Shown here: in pieces, positions 1-7,236 of the stretch
How the letters are laid out: every line of letters begins with the position of its first letter
Numbering within the stretch: the first letter of the stretch is position 1
Made by a program: the position numbers and the translations under genes
The notes under the pieces: model-generated
Database searches by the model: none
What the model was told of the DNA's origin: nothing
The model's input: the letters and a program-made list of their open reading frames with translations, nothing else
From: Candidatus Obscuribacterales bacterium
GTDB taxonomy: Bacteria; Cyanobacteriota; Vampirovibrionia; Obscuribacterales; Obscuribacteraceae
Reading direction: 5' to 3'
Assembly: GCA_019746975.1 (NCBI GenBank)
Contig: JAIERK010000076.1
Coordinates: 1-32,314 of the forward strand
DNA length: 32,314 nt

Positions 1-316
1 GTTCCGCAACTGCTTTCGTGTGCCGGTTCAATCGTTGGTAAATTGCTGCTCGCAGCCGCCGAGCACTGAGGACATCCTTGCCGGAATCGACAAGCTTGGT
101 ACATTCGCTCAGGGCGTCTTGTAATTGACCTGCGTCAAATTTCCGCTTCGCGCCTTCTATCGAGCCTTTCGTCGTCGTCGATGATGTCGATTTGATTGAA
201 GCAGCATCAGGTTCGGCTCCGGCTGTCGACAGAAGCAGAAAAGTTAGTGCCAAAGCTGTATGTTTTAAACCCAAAAATTCAGCTCGCTGCGTGAGATTCA
301 AACTCAATATTCCCAT
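1..316 (-). CDS. Secreted hypothetical protein, 5' part only
   Basis: The reading frame starts at an ATG (bases 314-316 on the complement) and runs off the left edge of the window, giving about 105 N-terminal residues. Residues ~19-32 form a hydrophobic stretch ending in STAGAEP, which looks like a signal peptide, so the product is probably exported. After a Ser/Thr-rich segment, the sequence from ~57 on (KFDAGQLQDALSECTKLVDS and onward) is amphipathic helical and resembles a tetratricopeptide-type repeat. It lies on the same strand as the methyltransferase gene, about 200 bases beyond that gene's stop, so it may have its own promoter. I do not recognise a family, and the C-terminal part is not visible. 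Confidence 0.6.
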   Translation of the reverse strand, partial: MGILSLNLTQRAEFLGLKHTALALTFLLLSTAGAEPDAASIKSTSSTTTKGSIEGAKRKFDAGQLQDALSECTKLVDSGKDVLSARRLRAAIYQRLNRHTKAVAE

Positions 317-519
317 CGGAGCAATTCGCTTACCAGGTGCACCGGAAACCCCCGTTCCGCGGGGATGGATGCAATGTGTGACCCTGGTCTTGGTTTTGTT
401 CTTGATGCGTGATTGTGATTGCGCATCTTTTGGCTTCGCTTGAACTGGTATCACTCAATTCGTTTCTATGGGGCTAAACAGCGGAGATGAGCTCGACTTG
501 ATAATCGTATCATCAAGCA
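317..519. other. Intergenic gap with weak stem-loop
   Basis: No credible gene is seen here. On the minus strand a short hairpin (arms CCCCG/CGGGG, plus coordinates 350-354 and 360-364) is followed by GTTT. It could be a weak terminator for the methyltransferase gene, but the T-tract is poor. Confidence 0.3.
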
Positions 520-3051
520 TCAAATAGTTCGCTCATCGACCGAACGCAGATATCTGGCAAGCTGTGCGGCGGAGAACAGGTCGCCACTATTGGCGGTGAC
601 CCATTCATCTGCGCAGATAGTCAATCTTGTCTCTGGCGCAATCTGGTAAAGGTCAAAAACGAATTCGTCAATTGCACCCTGAATATGTGATTCCTTCTGG
701 TTGATCGCGGCTACGTGAGAAGAGATTCCGTCGGTCGTTGTCGCTGAGTTGTCAGCCGATACTATGGTTAGAATTGATTGCGGATCGTAGATAGGAGAGT
801 TCGTGTTCAATCTGTCTATGGACCTGGCCAATTCGACCGCTTCGTTGACCAATCCAACTACACCTGCCTCCACCTGTGATGGCGGTTTGATAAACGGTAA
901 TCGCCTGAGGTCTCCAATCTGGAAATTTACTGTCGGGTTCAAAAAACCGAGTATGAACCGGACCAAAGCTGAATTGAAGAATCCGAGCAGATAGCTCAAA
1001 CTGATCTCTTCGCTGAAAATGGCAGAGCTAGCGATATCAAATACGCTACCAGGAGAAAGCAATCGGGCTTTAAATCCCTTTGTCCCGATGTATGAATACG
1101 TGATCCCTTTTTTGAAGTAGAAACGCTCTCCTGGCAGTGCTCTCGATTGACCCCTGTCGAATCGAAAGGAGCGAATATTTTCTCCATTATTACGCCATTC
1201 CAAAACGTAAGGTGTGGTGCTGTACCACTTTTGCCCGCCGCCTTTGTCGTATGGCACGAAATTTGTTCGCTCGTTGTCGTCAATGTTTTGAAAATGCCTT
1301 ACGAATCGCTTGTTATCGCAAGTGAATAGTCCGTTCGTGATTGTGATACCACTTTCGCTGTCATTGATTGAGGGGTATGTTTGAAACAGTGCGGCTATTT
1401 CCTTGGGGCAGAATGGCGCAAGTGGAAAACCTGGAATACTGTTCGTCAGTTGCAGGAAGTCATCTTCTGCCAAAGTCTTGACGATATAACCGGTCAATCC
1501 ATCTCTTTCTGCGGTGTGCTTGGCCGCGCGCGACATGATCTTGTATGCCGAGAGTCGGTGGTGGTGAGCCTCTTGCGACTCGAGTAGGTCTTGTCCGGCA
1601 TCGTGCCTTCTCGACAGGGTGATGATTGCGTTATTGACCTTCTCGCCCTGTCGGCTCGAAAAGGCGCCAGGACCAAGCCTAACGATTGTATCGACGCGTG
1701 CTCTTTCAATCAACTTCCTTCGCAGCGGTTCGAACCGGTTGGTAGACAGAAAGCTTTGTTGGCAGATGAGGGAGAGTTTGCCTCCGGGCGCCATCAGCCG
1801 GATTCCGAGTTCTAGAAAAGCTGTGTAGAGGTCGTAGTGACTGTTCGAATAATTCTTTTTGAGAAATTGGGCGAGCTCTTTCGGCATGAGTCGATGGCTC
1901 AGATAGGGCGGGTTGCAAGCCTGTAAGTCGAACTGTAGCGGTAGTTTTTGTGCGTGCAAAAGGCTGCCGTCTAATCCCTGGAGGTGTGCGTCCTCGATGG
2001 AGAGCAGCAGGCTGCCCGCGAATGCATCGGTTTTGTGGGTCGGGAAATGAAAGATATTTGGTATTGGAAATGAGGCTTCGGCATCGAAGTCGCGACAACG
2101 CAAATATATGGAGAGTCCTGCCAACTGTGCCATGAGTGGGTCTATGTCTAGTCCGAATAAATCGTTGGACAGAACATCGGAAATCGCATCTACTGCCGAC
2201 TGACCAAACTGGCGCCGGCGCTGCACAAGGCGATCCAATGCTGGGATGAGGATCTGTCCGGCACCGCAAGACGAGTCTAGAAAGGTAATCGATGAGAGTG
2301 CCGCGCGATTTATGCCAGCGACTGCTGAGTGCTGAGCGCCCCGTGCTTCTTCAGTGCAGGCAATCTTGATTGGGGCGACGCCACGCGCTGCCTCGGGAAG
2401 TGCTGGAAGGGCTTCGTCGCCAGTCTTGCTGTATTTCGCAGCAACTGGGTGCTGAAAACATTCTTCGACCAAAAAATTTGCGATCCAGTCCGGAGTGAAC
2501 CACTGTGTTATCTGAGCCAAACCGGTCAGCGACTTTTCGTTTCTCAAAAACGAATAATCGTTTTTCCCCATAAGAATTGACTGGTAGACCCAACCTACAA
2601 GGAGGGGATCGGAGGCTATCTGTCTGAGTGGGCTCGCGAGGGACTTGTCGGCGAGGGTGTTTAAAAGCCTGTCTCGAGAGCGTCTGTGACTCTCGACGAG
2701 AGCCGGATTGGCGATTGCGGTGAGGGTTTTACCGAAGTCCGTGTTGTCGATCCGCAGGTCTCCTGGCTGAAGCAAGTCGACGAAATCGTCGATCAACGAG
2801 CCCAGGAACGTGTCTTTGAGATGTGCCGGTTTGATTCCTCTACTTGCCAGCGCAAGCGCTGTTGCTACGGAAAGCGTTGGTAAAGTCGCCTCAGCGAGTG
2901 TCATGCCTTCGGGATCCAGCGCTTCGGCGATCTTTGATTTCAGCCAGGTCGTTAAACTCAACTGATTTCTCGAGTCGAGCCGCTCGTTATCGAGTGAAAA
3001 CCCGTTCGGGTTGGCTGAAGTTTTTCGATTGCGCTTTGTGTTTATGCTCAT
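520..3051 (-). CDS. PglX-like adenine-specific DNA methyltransferase (orphan)
   Basis: Predicted N6-adenine DNA methyltransferase. Counting from the upstream TTG at 3078 (852 residues), the frame shows QWFTPDWIA at ~192-200, a divergent SAM-binding motif I (DSSCGAGQIL, 268-277), an acidic LDIDP (310-314) and the catalytic NPPY (389-392). The C-terminal half carries signatures I associate with PglX/BrxX of BREX systems: GLFTCDNKRFVR (583-594), YDKGGGQKWY (610-619), GERFYFKKGIT (650-660) and NFQIGDLRRLPF (718-729). Classical PglX proteins are about 1,200 residues, so this is a shorter relative. No BrxC, PglZ, nuclease or other BREX gene lies nearby, so an epigenetic or solitary modification role is as likely as defence. 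ATG at 3051 is preferred over the TTG; neither has a strong Shine-Dalgarno site. Confidence 0.85.
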   Translation of the reverse strand: MSINTKRNRKTSANPNGFSLDNERLDSRNQLSLTTWLKSKIAEALDPEGMTLAEATLPTLSVATALALASRGIKPAHLKDTFLGSLIDDFVDLLQPGDLRIDNTDFGKTLTAIANPALVESHRRSRDRLLNTLADKSLASPLRQIASDPLLVGWVYQSILMGKNDYSFLRNEKSLTGLAQITQWFTPDWIANFLVEECFQHPVAAKYSKTGDEALPALPEAARGVAPIKIACTEEARGAQHSAVAGINRAALSSITFLDSSCGAGQILIPALDRLVQRRRQFGQSAVDAISDVLSNDLFGLDIDPLMAQLAGLSIYLRCRDFDAEASFPIPNIFHFPTHKTDAFAGSLLLSIEDAHLQGLDGSLLHAQKLPLQFDLQACNPPYLSHRLMPKELAQFLKKNYSNSHYDLYTAFLELGIRLMAPGGKLSLICQQSFLSTNRFEPLRRKLIERARVDTIVRLGPGAFSSRQGEKVNNAIITLSRRHDAGQDLLESQEAHHHRLSAYKIMSRAAKHTAERDGLTGYIVKTLAEDDFLQLTNSIPGFPLAPFCPKEIAALFQTYPSINDSESGITITNGLFTCDNKRFVRHFQNIDDNERTNFVPYDKGGGQKWYSTTPYVLEWRNNGENIRSFRFDRGQSRALPGERFYFKKGITYSYIGTKGFKARLLSPGSVFDIASSAIFSEEISLSYLLGFFNSALVRFILGFLNPTVNFQIGDLRRLPFIKPPSQVEAGVVGLVNEAVELARSIDRLNTNSPIYDPQSILTIVSADNSATTTDGISSHVAAINQKESHIQGAIDEFVFDLYQIAPETRLTICADEWVTANSGDLFSAAQLARYLRSVDERTI

Positions 3052-3217
3052 CTTGCCTGGCTTTTGCCGCTCAGCCAATGTCCCAATTGGCTTGATAGAA
3101 TCACAAACAATTGTATTCTTTGATCAACACCATGAAGATAAGACTATGGTCGGCGAAAGTGGTTGTCATTTAGTGTATAAACCAGTCTAAAGACATATAG
3201 ATTCGTGGGAGCAGGAT

Positions 3218-4339
3218 ATGCCGGTTAAGCGGGGTCTAGAAGACGTTATTGCAGCAGAGTCGTCTATTTGCAAAGTAGACGGAAATAAAGGCCGCCTCAT
3301 CTACAGGGGTTACGACATCGATGACCTGGCAGAGCATTCGACATTCGAAGAAGTCGTTTATCTGCTCTGGTTCGGTCGCTTGCCGGACAAGGCAGAGTTA
3401 GAGAAATTGCATAAAGAATTGGGCGCCAATCGCCGAATTCCTGAAGAAGTCGTGAAGATGATGAAGCAGTGGCCGAAAGAGGCCGTTCCGATGGAAGTGC
3501 TGAGAACAGCCACCTCCATGCTTTCCATGTACGATGCCGACTCCCATGAAAACGATCGTGATGCAAATGTGCGCAAGGCGACGCGCTTGACAGCACAGCT
3601 ACCAACGATTGTTGCTTACTGGGATTGTATTCGCAGCAACCGCGAGCTTGTCGATCCGAAGCCCGATCATTCCACGGCGGCAAGCTTTCTCCACCTGCTT
3701 CACTCAGGCAAAGAGCCCGATGAAGTCTCCGTGAAATCTCTAGATGTAGCACTCATTCTTCACGCCGAGCACGAACTCAACGCCTCCACCTTTGCAGCGC
3801 GCGTAGCCGCTGCGACGTTGACCGATATGCACTCTGCTGTGACTGCTGCGATCGGCACATTGAAAGGACCACTGCATGGTGGTGCCAATCAGGAAGTTAT
3901 CAAAATGCTTCTCGAGATTGGTGAGTTGTCGAAGGTCGACTCCTACATCAAGAAGATGTTCGAAGATCACAAGAAGCTCATGGGCTTTGGACACCGCGTC
4001 TACAAAGTCCAGGATCCACGCGCGTTCCACCTTCGCAAGATGTCCGATAAGCTCGGGCGTGGCGCCGGTGAAACCAAGTGGTATGAAATGTCTGCAAGAA
4101 TCGAAGAGCTTGCAAAAGAGGAGAAGGGTCTCAATTGCAACGTCGACTTCTACTCGGCATCGGTCTATTACATGCTTGGTATTCCACGCGATCTGTTCAC
4201 ACCGATTTTTGCAATCAGCAGAATGTCCGGATGGGCAGCCCATATTCTCGAGCAGCTTGAAGACAATCGCCTGATCAGACCGGAAGGCGAATATGTCGGT
4301 AAGACCGATCTGAAGTACGTTGCTATCGAACAGCGCTAA
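3218..4339 (+). CDS. gltA: Citrate synthase
   Basis: Type II-like citrate synthase of 373 residues, the usual length for the short bacterial citrate/2-methylcitrate synthase group. It condenses oxaloacetate with acetyl-CoA in the cytoplasm at the entry of the TCA cycle. The catalytic residues are visible: His220 in GPLHGGAN, His259 in GFGHRVYK and Asp310 in NVDFYSASVYY. The N-terminal 'SSICKVDGNKGRLIYRGYDI' is the typical beta-hairpin start of the family. ATG at 3218 follows GGAGCAGGAT, a good ribosome site. It is monocistronic: the methyltransferase gene is divergent upstream and the next gene is convergent. Citrate versus methylcitrate specificity cannot be fixed from sequence, but no prp genes lie nearby, which favours citrate synthase. 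Confidence 0.95.
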   Translation: MPVKRGLEDVIAAESSICKVDGNKGRLIYRGYDIDDLAEHSTFEEVVYLLWFGRLPDKAELEKLHKELGANRRIPEEVVKMMKQWPKEAVPMEVLRTATSMLSMYDADSHENDRDANVRKATRLTAQLPTIVAYWDCIRSNRELVDPKPDHSTAASFLHLLHSGKEPDEVSVKSLDVALILHAEHELNASTFAARVAAATLTDMHSAVTAAIGTLKGPLHGGANQEVIKMLLEIGELSKVDSYIKKMFEDHKKLMGFGHRVYKVQDPRAFHLRKMSDKLGRGAGETKWYEMSARIEELAKEEKGLNCNVDFYSASVYYMLGIPRDLFTPIFAISRMSGWAAHILEQLEDNRLIRPEGEYVGKTDLKYVAIEQR

Positions 4340-4414
4340 TTTCGATCTCGGCTATGGTATCACTGGCGAGTCCGCAGATTTGATCGGCAGCCTCCAGTTT
4401 TTCTGGTACTAAAT

Positions 4415-4906
4415 TCAATCGATGTGTTTGCGTTTAAAGTGTAGGGCGCTGCCTGTCGGTTTTTGATTGTTCTCAAAAACGACGAGGACGTAGTCGTTCT
4501 GCAGAGCGGTTACCTGTATTGACATCCCGTCTTTTTTGAGTTTAGCGTTTATCTCTTCAGCAACCACTTTTGCGGTTCGCTCACTCTTGGCGTACGCGTC
4601 CTTCAGTGCTTCGGCCACTATTTTCATCCCGCCTGCCTCTTTGCTCGGGTCTCCGGCGGTGCGCTTGATAACGTCGACGGCAGCGTCAATTTGCTTCTTC
4701 TGTTTGTCGTCAAGCCTGGGGTAGGTCTCGTCGTGTTCTTCGTCGCCAGTCAAGAAATCATCTAAGGGAAACTGTGATGGAATGGCATCTGCGTTCGTCT
4801 TAAATTTGAGATCGGTTAATGCGGCGGGTGAACTCGGTAATCGATAGTCGGACAAGGCGTCTTGCGTGGGTAAAGCTAGTGTGTCGGCAATTTCGAATTC
4901 TTTCAT
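4415..4906 (-). CDS. Hypothetical acidic cytoplasmic protein
   Basis: A 163-residue protein with no family I recognise. The first ~70 residues are acidic, proline-containing and probably disordered (for example LDDFLTGDEEHDETYPRLDD). Residues ~70-125 look like two or three amphipathic helices (KKQIDAAVDVIKR, KIVAEALKDAYAKSERTAKVV). The tail predicts beta strands (IQVTALQNDYVLVVFEN) and ends KRKHID. It has no signal peptide or membrane segment. It is convergent with citrate synthase, 75 bases away, and on the same strand as the RDD gene. The long clean frame, ATG start and ordinary codon use make it a likely real gene. Confidence 0.6.
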   Translation of the reverse strand: MKEFEIADTLALPTQDALSDYRLPSSPAALTDLKFKTNADAIPSQFPLDDFLTGDEEHDETYPRLDDKQKKQIDAAVDVIKRTAGDPSKEAGGMKIVAEALKDAYAKSERTAKVVAEEINAKLKKDGMSIQVTALQNDYVLVVFENNQKPTGSALHFKRKHID

Positions 4907-4942
4907 CGTTCAAGCCCTCGTTTGCTAGTGTGCAATTAAATT

Positions 4943-4972
4943 CACCACTGCTACCAGTGGCGGTGCGTTTTT
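4943..4972 (-). terminator. Stem-loop between RDD gene and hypothetical gene
   Basis: CACCACTG, loop CTAC, then CAGTGGCGGTG forms a strong hairpin with one bulged base (4943-4965). On the plus strand it is followed by CGTTTTT. On the minus strand, where the RDD gene ends upstream, it is followed by AATTTAATT. It sits in the gap after the RDD stop and probably stops RDD transcription, although the better T-run faces the other way. Confidence 0.4.
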
Positions 4973-5028
4973 GATTTCACATTTGTACAGTCGATCTGTT
5001 ACGCAAAAGTGACTTGCCGCGCGATCGA

Positions 5029-5814
5029 CTATTCGAGGCCTCTCGCCTGATAAGAAAGGAAGACCTTTTCCAGGAATCGTTCCGTGTTTTCGTTCTTGTT
5101 GCCGTCTTCGGCGACAGCCGGCTCCGCCAGTTGCTCTCTGAAGTACGCCTCCAGTTGCTTTGCTACCACCGGTCGGTGTGTTGTGGACAAACTTGTTCTG
5201 CGCTTGAGAAAACGAGCCAAGAGATCGTACTCTTCAGGCGTTATTCTGCCGATGTCCAAGGTCGCGTCGCTCTGCGCGTCGAAAAGTAGCTTGATGTCGG
5301 AGGTGGTCAGGTCGGACTTTCGCTCTCGGATCACCAGAGTGCCGGCGGCCAGGTCGCCTAGGCGTCTCTCGTTCTTGTCGATCAGCATTACTAGGAGCCC
5401 GATCAACAAGAGTCCGGTGTCTAGTACACGAATAATGTTGCGGATGCAGACCGCTGCCCAGCCGACCGGTTGTCCGTTGGCTTCTATAACTCTAATCTGC
5501 GCGATTTTCTTTCCGGGGGTCTGCCCGTTCCAAACACCTTCAAAAAAAATGTTGTAGCCAAAATTGACGAAGAAAGCGATAAAGATGGCGATCATTGCCG
5601 CTACCATGTAGATTGTGTTTTGCGGAAGCGGCAAGAAATTGAGCTGGTTTACCAAAAAGGCTACAAGAAATAAACCAAGCGAAGTCAATACGATGATTAC
5701 CAGGCTGTTGGTCGTATCTATGAGCGTTGCAAGAATCCGATTGCCGATGCCGGCAAGCTCCAAGTGTAGGTCGACATTTTCTGGGGTAGAGATTGAATAA
5801 TCAGGGCTTTGCAT
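5029..5814 (-). CDS. RDD-family membrane protein
   Basis: Integral membrane protein of 261 residues from the ATG at 5814. The N-terminal YSISTPENVDLHLELAGIG is the usual lead-in to an RDD domain, and family hallmarks follow: NRILATLID (Arg and Asp at the first helix), GQTPGKKIAQIRV and RRLGDLAAGTLVI. Three to four hydrophobic helices are evident (around LVIIVLTSLGLFLVAFL, VAAMIAIFIAFFVNFGY and LLLIGLLVMLI). A soluble tail of ~85 residues follows. The function of RDD proteins is mostly unknown; some are reported as transporters. The frame stays open upstream to 5922, but that stretch is only the shadow of the SpoIIM gene. It lies head to head with the SpoIIM-family gene, its usual genomic partner. 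Confidence 0.88.
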   Translation of the reverse strand: MQSPDYSISTPENVDLHLELAGIGNRILATLIDTTNSLVIIVLTSLGLFLVAFLVNQLNFLPLPQNTIYMVAAMIAIFIAFFVNFGYNIFFEGVWNGQTPGKKIAQIRVIEANGQPVGWAAVCIRNIIRVLDTGLLLIGLLVMLIDKNERRLGDLAAGTLVIRERKSDLTTSDIKLLFDAQSDATLDIGRITPEEYDLLARFLKRRTSLSTTHRPVVAKQLEAYFREQLAEPAVAEDGNKNENTERFLEKVFLSYQARGLE

Positions 5815-5817
5815 TAT

Positions 5818-6807
5818 ATGAATGTCGAACGTTGGCTGAAAACTAGAAGAGTGACGTGGGAAAAGCTGGAGGAGCTGTTGAAGCTTACCGACAAGCGGGG
5901 CGTCGCTGGACTCGATCGGCAACAGTTGCAGGAGCTCGGTCGGTTATATCGGAGCACTTCCGCCGATCTTTCCCGCGCCCGGGCTTTGAAGCTGAGTTCT
6001 GACGTGCAAACATACCTCAATAATTTGGTTGTAAGAGCTCACAACCAAGTGTATCAGACCAACAGAAATCGCTGGGCCGACCTTTTCAGATTTCTATGGG
6101 AGGGATTTCCCAAGCTTGTTCGCGACAACGTTTTTTATCTGGTGCTTTCGACGTCGATCTTTCTGTGTCCCGCGGTCGGGAGCTATCTTGCCGTCATCGA
6201 CGATACCAAGTTCGCCCAGCTCGAAACGGCCAAAGGGCATCCGCTCGTGGCGGAAGAGATGTGGGACACTATCAACCAGAAAAAAATGTGGACAGATGCT
6301 GCTCAGGATCAGAGCCCAACTATGTTCAGCCTGATTGCCACAAATAACATCAAAGTGGCAATCATGGCATTCGTATTCGGCTTGAGTTTTGGGTTAGGGA
6401 CTGTCTACGTTCTTTTCGTCAATGGGCTGTCGATTGGCACCGTTTTTGGGCTTTGTCAATGTAATGGCATGGCTGGTAAGCTAACTCAATTCGTGGCACC
6501 ACATGGAGTGCTGGAGCTCACGGCGATATTTCTAAGTGGCGCAGCTGGACTGATTATCGGAAAGTCTTTGTGGTTTCCCGGGCAATACAAGCGTATCGAT
6601 GCTTTCAAGAATGCTTGCAAGCGGGCGATGGGATTATTCGCCGGTTGCGTGCCGATATTGCTTGTCGCAGGATGTATAGAAGGGTTCATCTCGCCGAGGA
6701 CCGATATTCCTGTGGACACCAAGTATCTGGTGAGCGTCTCTACGCTCGTCTTTTTGATGCTTTATTTATTCGTCCCTCGCTCTCCCGGTTCTGCCAGTGA
6801 CCAGTGA
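5818..6807 (+). CDS. SpoIIM / DUF95-family membrane protein
   Basis: Stage II sporulation protein M-like protein, 329 residues from the ATG at 5818. A TTG at 5809 is also in frame, but MNVERWLKTRRVTWEKLEEL matches the usual family start. A cytosolic helical region of ~100 residues precedes about five membrane helices (for example NVFYLVLSTSIFLC, VAIMAFVFGLSFGLGTVYVL, LTAIFLSGAAGLIIG). The HGVLELTAIFLSGAAGLIIG region is the family signature. SpoIIM proteins are common in non-sporulating bacteria next to RDD, DUF58 and MoxR genes; here only RDD is present, so no sporulation role is implied. Its stop codon lies inside a run of CCAGTGA-like repeats. No strong Shine-Dalgarno site is visible. Confidence 0.88.
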   Translation: MNVERWLKTRRVTWEKLEELLKLTDKRGVAGLDRQQLQELGRLYRSTSADLSRARALKLSSDVQTYLNNLVVRAHNQVYQTNRNRWADLFRFLWEGFPKLVRDNVFYLVLSTSIFLCPAVGSYLAVIDDTKFAQLETAKGHPLVAEEMWDTINQKKMWTDAAQDQSPTMFSLIATNNIKVAIMAFVFGLSFGLGTVYVLFVNGLSIGTVFGLCQCNGMAGKLTQFVAPHGVLELTAIFLSGAAGLIIGKSLWFPGQYKRIDAFKNACKRAMGLFAGCVPILLVAGCIEGFISPRTDIPVDTKYLVSVSTLVFLMLYLFVPRSPGSASDQ

Positions 6808-6837
6808 CCAAGTGAACCAGTAACCTGTGACCTGTCC
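6794..6837. repeat. Degenerate CCAGTGA heptamer repeats
   Basis: Six near-tandem units are seen: CCAGTGA, CCAGTGA, CCAAGTGAA, CCAGTAA, CCTGTGA, CCTGTCC. The second unit contains the SpoIIM stop codon (TGA 6805-6807), so the array begins inside the gene and runs into the intergenic region. Confidence 0.7.
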
Positions 6838-6841
6838 AAGG

Positions 6842-6912
6842 TAAACGATTAGCAGGTAGAGACCGGATATAACTCGATAAACGAATAGCTGGTAGAGGTC
6901 GGATATAACTCG
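6842..6912. repeat. Tandem pair of 35-bp repeats
   Basis: Bases 6842-6876 and 6878-6912 match at 31 of 35 positions, with a period of 36. Both copies end in GGATATAACTCG. The end of the second copy supplies the left half of the first dyad of the following array. Confidence 0.85.
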
Positions 6913-7051
6913 GAAGTTATCGTTTCAGGCCCATTTTTATAACGCCGGCGTTATTGTTGTCGGCCTAATAACGCGCACGTTATATTTTCCTGGTCTTTAT
7001 CTACAACGCGCACGTTAAATTCTCCTGGTCTTTTCATAACGCGTACGTTGT
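6905..7051. promoter_or_regulatory. Array of five ATAAC-N6-GTTAT dyads (operator-like)
   Basis: Five 16-bp dyads begin at 6905 (ATAACTCGGAAGTTAT), 6939 (ATAACGCCGGCGTTAT, perfect palindrome), 6968 (ATAACGCGCACGTTAT), 7003 (ACAACGCGCACGTTAA) and 7036 (ATAACGCGTACGTTGT). Start-to-start spacings are 34, 29, 35 and 33 bases, close to three helical turns. Copies three and four are followed by a shared TCCTGGTCTTT. The array lies upstream of the beta-lactamase-like gene and reads as a cooperative protein-binding region. The binding protein is unknown. Confidence 0.65.
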
Positions 7052-7193
7052 CTCCATCCGAGTTAGCTTTACTTTTGTATGAATGGTTGCGCACAAAAAT
7101 CTTAGCTCCGAATGTGGTGCCTAAAATGAAATTACAAGTTGGCGCTTTCCAACTCGACTTTGACGCGTTAGAATAACAGCTACCGCTCTCTCG

Positions 7194-7207
7194 ATGGATA
7201 TATCCAT
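7194..7207. promoter_or_regulatory. Perfect 14-bp palindrome upstream of the hydrolase gene
   Basis: ATGGATATATCCAT is a perfect palindrome 29 bases before the ATG of the beta-lactamase-like gene. A possible promoter, TTTCCA (7146-7151), 17 bases, TAGAAT (7169-7174), would place the palindrome in the early transcribed region, a normal place for a repressor site. Confidence 0.4.
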
Positions 7208-7236
7208 TTCCTATCTAATCAAAGGCGATACTACGG

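Noticed and set aside
1706..2269. 187-residue minus-strand frame inside the methyltransferase
   Set aside because: It is an alternative-frame shadow of the conserved catalytic region, with Arg/Pro-rich composition typical of such shadows.
5815..5922. N-terminal extension of the RDD protein to an ATG at 5922
   Set aside because: The extension is antisense to the conserved SpoIIM N-terminus, has no family similarity, and the typical RDD start lies at 5814.
5818..6807. Sporulation gene evidence
   Set aside because: SpoIIM-family proteins are widespread in non-sporulating bacteria and no other sporulation gene is present.
6905..7051. CRISPR-like array
   Set aside because: The repeats are only 16 bp, each internally dyadic, and partly diverged; two of the intervals share sequence instead of being unique spacers, and no cas gene is present.
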